Below are positions 60,871-64,000 of a stretch of DNA of 64,000 nucleotides, piece by piece. The stretch covers positions 5,891,501 through 5,955,500 of the forward strand of contig NZ_CP069338.1 in assembly GCF_016859125.1 (NCBI RefSeq), read 5' to 3'. A program made the translations under genes and the position numbers. The notes under the pieces were generated by a model. That model was not told where the DNA came from. It worked only from the letters and a program-made list of their open reading frames with translations, and ran no database searches. Numbering within the stretch: the first letter of the stretch is position 1; each line of letters opens with the position of its first letter. This DNA is from Archangium violaceum. GTDB taxonomy: Bacteria > Myxococcota > Myxococcia > Myxococcales > Myxococcaceae.

Positions 60871-62907
60871 GTGGCGGATTGGCGGTTGGACGTGCTCGGG
60901 GGCGCCCGGCTCCTGGGTCTCGCGGAGCCCCTGGAGTTGCAGCGCCGGGTGGCGGCGGTCCTGGCCTACCTGGCGCTGGAGGGGTCCACGCCCAAGTACA
61001 GGCTGGCGGGTCTGCTGTGGCCCGGCTCGGGTGAGGACACGGCGCGCAACAACATGCGCCAGCTCCTGCGCCGGCTCCGGGTGGCCACGGGGGCGGATCT
61101 GGTGCTCGGAGGGGATGTGATCTCCCTCTCCGAGCGGGTGTCCACCGACGCGGTGGAGCTGGAGGCCCATGTCTTCGCGGGCCGCCACACCCGGGCCCTG
61201 GCGCTGGCGGGCTCGCTGCTGGGCACCCTGGACTTCGACGACTGCCCGGACTTCGAGGCGTGGGTGCTCCGAGCCCGCGCGCAGCTCGAGGCCCTGAGGT
61301 GTCGCGCCGCCCGTGCCGCGGCGGACTCCCGAGAGCAGGAGGGAAACCTGGCGGGGGCGCTGCACTTCGCCGAGCGGCTGCTGGTGTTGGATCCGCTCTC
61401 CGAGGAGGCCTACCGGCGGTTGATGCGGCTGCACTATCTGGTGGGAGACCGGATGGCGGCGCTGAACCACTTCGAGCGCTGCCGGAAGATGTTGCTCGAG
61501 GAGTACGATGCGGCGCCGCACCCGGACACGCTCGCGCTGGCGCGGGACATCGAGCGAGGGCAGGTGCGGCCTCTCACCCCCGGGAACCCGTCGAGCCGGG
61601 CCCTGCCGTCGTCCGTCCTCCGTCCGCCGGTGCTGGTGGGCCGCGCGCGGGAGTGGGCGCGGATGGAGGCGGCGTGGGAGTCGAGGCAGATCATGCTGCT
61701 GCTGGCCGAGCCGGGCGTGGGCAAGACGCGCCTCGCGCATGACTTCGCGGCGTCCAAGGGCCGCTACACGGTGTTCTCGGCCCGGCCCGGAGACGAGGAC
61801 GTGCCCTACTCGCTGTTCGTGCGGAACATCCGGGAGATCTTCTCCGAGCGGCCCGAGATGGCGCGGGGCCTGGAGCCGTGGATCCGCCGGGAGCTGGCGC
61901 GCCTGATGCCCGAGCTCGCGCCCGGCGAGGAGATTCCCCCCATGCGCAACGAGGGGGAGCGCGTGCGCTGCCTGGATGCCTACAGCGAGGTGCTCCGCCG
62001 TTGCACCGAGGGGCTGGCGTGCTTCGTCACCGATGACCTGCAGTTCGCCGACTCCGCCAGCCTGGAAGTGGGGGCCTATGCCTACTCCCGCTTCCACGCG
62101 GCCGGCACCTTCCCCATCATCATCGACTGCTGCCGTAGCGGCGAGCTCGGTGGCGAGGCGCAGGTCAGCCATCAACGGCTGGAGGCCTCGGGCCTGGCGA
62201 TGTCCCTTCACCTGGAGCCGCTCGCGCCAGACGCGGTGGGCGAGATGCTGGACAGCCTCGCCCTCCCGGGTGCCGCGGCGCTCACCGGGGAGATGACGCG
62301 CTATACGGGAGGCAACCCCCTCTTCATCACCGAGACGCTCAAGCACCTGTTGGAGTCGGGCAGTCTGGAGCGGGGATGGCCGGAGCGACTGCCGCCTCCG
62401 GGGCGTGTGCGCCAGCTCATCCAGCAGCGCCTGGAGCGGCTGTCCCCGTTGGCGCTCCAGCTGGCCCAGGTGGCGGCACTGGCCCTGATGGAGTTCAGCC
62501 TGGAGCTGGCCGGCGAGGTGCTGGAGGTGGGCCCGCTGTCCTTCTCCGCGCCGCTGCGTGAGCTGGAGGCGGCGCAGATCCTCCGGGGCGAGCACTTCAC
62601 GCACGACCTGGTGCTGGAGGCGGTGCGTGGCTCCCTTCCCTCCGCGCTGGGGGCGCTGCTGCACCGGCGCCTGGCCCATCAGTTGGAGCTCAGGCGGGCG
62701 GCCCCGGCCGTCATCGCCCAACACTGGCTGGACGGTGGGGAGTCCCGGCGCGCCGTGCCCTTCCTGCTGGCCGCGGCCCAGGTGGACGAGTCCCACCTGC
62801 GCCGGACGGAGGCGGCCTCGAACTACGCGCGCGCCGCCTCCATCCTGGAGGCCGCGGGCGAGGCGGAGGAGGCGGCCCGGTTGAGGAGCCGGAGCCCCAC
62901 GGCGTGA
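60871..62907 (+). CDS. BTAD-type regulator with AAA ATPase domain
   Basis: 678 residues. N-terminal winged-helix DNA-binding region (about 5-95, QRRVAAVLAYLALEGSTPKYRLAGLLWP), a bacterial transcriptional activation domain of TPR-like helices (about 95-235, ALHFAERLLVLDPLSEEAYRRL), then an AAA ATPase with Walker A in LLAEPGVGKTRLAHDF at about 274-285 and Walker B region CFVTDDLQFADSASL near 385. This is the SARP/LAL-like organisation used for pathway-specific activators. GTG 60871. The adjacent flavin monooxygenase is a candidate target. Confidence 0.88.
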   Translation: MADWRLDVLGGARLLGLAEPLELQRRVAAVLAYLALEGSTPKYRLAGLLWPGSGEDTARNNMRQLLRRLRVATGADLVLGGDVISLSERVSTDAVELEAHVFAGRHTRALALAGSLLGTLDFDDCPDFEAWVLRARAQLEALRCRAARAAADSREQEGNLAGALHFAERLLVLDPLSEEAYRRLMRLHYLVGDRMAALNHFERCRKMLLEEYDAAPHPDTLALARDIERGQVRPLTPGNPSSRALPSSVLRPPVLVGRAREWARMEAAWESRQIMLLLAEPGVGKTRLAHDFAASKGRYTVFSARPGDEDVPYSLFVRNIREIFSERPEMARGLEPWIRRELARLMPELAPGEEIPPMRNEGERVRCLDAYSEVLRRCTEGLACFVTDDLQFADSASLEVGAYAYSRFHAAGTFPIIIDCCRSGELGGEAQVSHQRLEASGLAMSLHLEPLAPDAVGEMLDSLALPGAAALTGEMTRYTGGNPLFITETLKHLLESGSLERGWPERLPPPGRVRQLIQQRLERLSPLALQLAQVAALALMEFSLELAGEVLEVGPLSFSAPLRELEAAQILRGEHFTHDLVLEAVRGSLPSALGALLHRRLAHQLELRRAAPAVIAQHWLDGGESRRAVPFLLAAAQVDESHLRRTEAASNYARAASILEAAGEAEEAARLRSRSPTA

Positions 62908-62976
62908 GGGGGTGGGGGGACGGCCGCCCTCGACGTCAGGGCCCCGGCGTGCACACCGTCAGGCGGGAGACGTGCC

Positions 62977-63468
62977 ATGGAACTCGTCCTCTTCATCGGC
63001 TTGCAGGGCTCCGGGAAGAGCAGCTTCTACCGGGAGCGCTTCGCGGCCACGCACGTGCACGTGAGCAAGGACCTGTGGCCGAACGCGCGCAAGCGCGAGG
63101 CCCGGCAGCGGCGGCTCATCACCGAGGCGTTGGCCCAGGGCCGCTCGGTGGTGGTGGACAACACCCACCCACTCCTCGAGGAACGGGCGCCGCTCATCGC
63201 CATCGGCAGGGAGAAGGGCGCGCGGGTGGTGGGCTACGCCTTCGAGTCGGACCTGGAGACGTGCCTCGCGCGCAACGCGGGGAGGGTGGGGCGGGCGCGG
63301 GTGCCGGACAAGGCGCTCCACATCACGCGCCGCAAATTGTGGTGGCCCTCGTACGCCGAGGGCTTCGATGCGTTGTTCCACGTGCGGGTCGACCCCGCGG
63401 GCGGCTTCCACGTGAGGGAATGGAGGGAGGGAGATGAATCCGAACGACTTCGAGACGCGGATGCGTGA
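62977..63468 (+). CDS. P-loop kinase resembling PNKP/T4 Pnk 5'-kinase domain
   Basis: 163 residues. Walker A FIGLQGSGKSSFYRERF, then HVHVSKDLW, EALAQGRSVVVDNTHPLLEERA and TCLARNAGRVGRARVPDKALHITRRKLWW. The order P-loop, vDNTxP, RN plus an IPxxA-like segment, then YAEGFDALFHV follows the kinase domain of polynucleotide kinases such as mammalian PNKP, from memory. No phosphatase domain is fused. The 3' end overlaps the Thg1-like gene by 35 bases, so the two are co-translated. Proposed role: phosphorylating RNA 5'-OH ends before Thg1-type nucleotide addition (inference). Confidence 0.75.
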   Translation: MELVLFIGLQGSGKSSFYRERFAATHVHVSKDLWPNARKREARQRRLITEALAQGRSVVVDNTHPLLEERAPLIAIGREKGARVVGYAFESDLETCLARNAGRVGRARVPDKALHITRRKLWWPSYAEGFDALFHVRVDPAGGFHVREWREGDESERLRDADA

Positions 63469-64000
63469 GGGCGAGTTCTTCCACTCGCTGCGGCTGCTGC
63501 GCGGGGCGTGGTGCGTGCTGCGGGTGGATGGGCGGGGCTTCTCGCGCTTCACCGAGGGGCGCTACGAGAAGCCCTTCGACGCCACGCTGCACCAGCAGAT
63601 GGTGCGCACGGCCTCGGCGCTGGTGGAGGAGCTGCAGGGCGTCTACGCGTACACCGAGAGCGATGAGATCTCCGTCCTCTTCCGGCCGGACTGGTCGCTC
63701 TTCGACCGGGAGGTGGAGAAGCTGGTGTCCATCTCCGCGGGTCTGGCGAGCGCGACGTTCACGCACGTGGCGGGAGTGCCGGCGGTGTTCGACAGCCGGG
63801 TGTGGATGGGCGTGGGCGAGAGCGCGGTGGTGGACTACTTCCGCTGGAGGCAGGCGGACGCGACCCGCTGCGCGCTGCACGGCTGGTGCTACTGGACGCT
63901 GCGCAAGGAGGGCCAGAGCGTGGCGCAGGCCTCGCGGGCGCTGCACGGCAGGTCGGTGGGCTTCAAGAACGAGCTCCTCTTCCAGCGGGGCATCAACTTC
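63434..64000 (+). CDS. Thg1-like 3'-5' RNA polymerase (cut by right edge)
   Basis: ATG 63434 follows GGAGGGAGGGAG, inside the end of the kinase gene; 189 codons are visible before the window ends, with no stop. Thg1-type motifs are clear: CVLRVDGRGFSRFTEGRYEKPFD (metal Asp29 in VDGRGF), then AYTESDEISVLF with the second metal Asp at 76. Later VFDSRVWM and GRSVGFKNELLF also fit. Bacterial Thg1-like proteins add nucleotides 3' to 5' to repair truncated tRNA 5' ends; members are known from Myxococcus and Bacillus. Missing from the window: the C-terminal part of the roughly 230-250 residue protein. Confidence 0.88.
   Translation, partial: MNPNDFETRMREGEFFHSLRLLRGAWCVLRVDGRGFSRFTEGRYEKPFDATLHQQMVRTASALVEELQGVYAYTESDEISVLFRPDWSLFDREVEKLVSISAGLASATFTHVAGVPAVFDSRVWMGVGESAVVDYFRWRQADATRCALHGWCYWTLRKEGQSVAQASRALHGRSVGFKNELLFQRGINF

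Overview
The window is very GC-rich, densely coded chromosomal DNA. Gene content points to a myxobacterium, probably suborder Cystobacterineae (Archangium/Cystobacter/Stigmatella type): HNVGN-type histidine kinases, a Thg1-like protein, an AgmX/PglI-type C-terminal domain, DUF5335/DUF5684/DUF6209-type proteins, hybrid kinases and a large lipid/polyketide synthase. The taxon is inferred from gene content only. No tRNA, rRNA, insertion sequence, integrase or CRISPR array was found.

Layout. 1-2.5 kb: an overlapping pair of unknown genes cut by the left edge, then radA (minus). 2.7-7.7 kb: a GlsB-type membrane protein, bioB-bioF-bioD and an aminotransferase. 7.7-12 kb (minus): an unknown gene and a three-gene phosphorelay (PAS kinase, single-domain receiver, double-receiver hybrid kinase). 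12.2-16.9 kb: an OPT transporter, a LasC/MonCI-like flavin epoxidase and a divergent short-chain reductase. 17-18.8 kb: a chemoreceptor. 18.9-31.3 kb (minus): a compact four-gene iterative synthase operon, read from 31254 down to 18910. It encodes KS0-KS-AT-ACP-ACP, a degenerate dehydratase-like protein, KS0-KS-KR-DH, and a Sfp-type phosphopantetheinyl transferase. 31.6-36.9 kb: gspG, DUF5335, a substrate-binding lipoprotein with a TPR partner, and GTP-type PEP carboxykinase. 37-48.6 kb: an SLC13/TrkA-C transporter, two sensor kinases, a halogenase-like flavoprotein and a di-haem beta-propeller protein. 48.6-56.7 kb: a MiaE-like tRNA hydroxylase, a GNAT protein, an AgmX-type protein, gluQRS, a phosphoesterase, a geranylgeranyl-reductase-type flavoprotein, DUF6209, a KAS III and DUF5684. 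56.76-56.93 kb: an internally deleted elongation factor G relic. 57.2-64 kb: an AAA ATPase, PPK2, PadR, a flavin monooxygenase, a BTAD regulator, and a 5'-polynucleotide-kinase-like gene overlapping a Thg1-like gene that runs off the right edge.

Most notable systems. (1) In the synthase operon each active condensing domain is paired with a dead copy: Cys is Tyr in one and Thr in the other, and the second also loses both His residues. The separate dehydratase-like protein lacks the catalytic His motif. Both tandem carrier domains have Thr where the pantetheinylated Ser is expected and are nearly identical in DNA over 188 bp. There is no enoylreductase and no thioesterase. (2) A PNKP-like 5' kinase and a Thg1-like 3'-5' polymerase overlap by 35 bases, suggesting a two-enzyme RNA 5'-end repair unit. 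(3) An EF-G relic keeps only the first 22 and about the last 30 codons. (4) A short palindromic repeat family sits in intergenic DNA and also inside the 5' coding ends of bioF and miaE.
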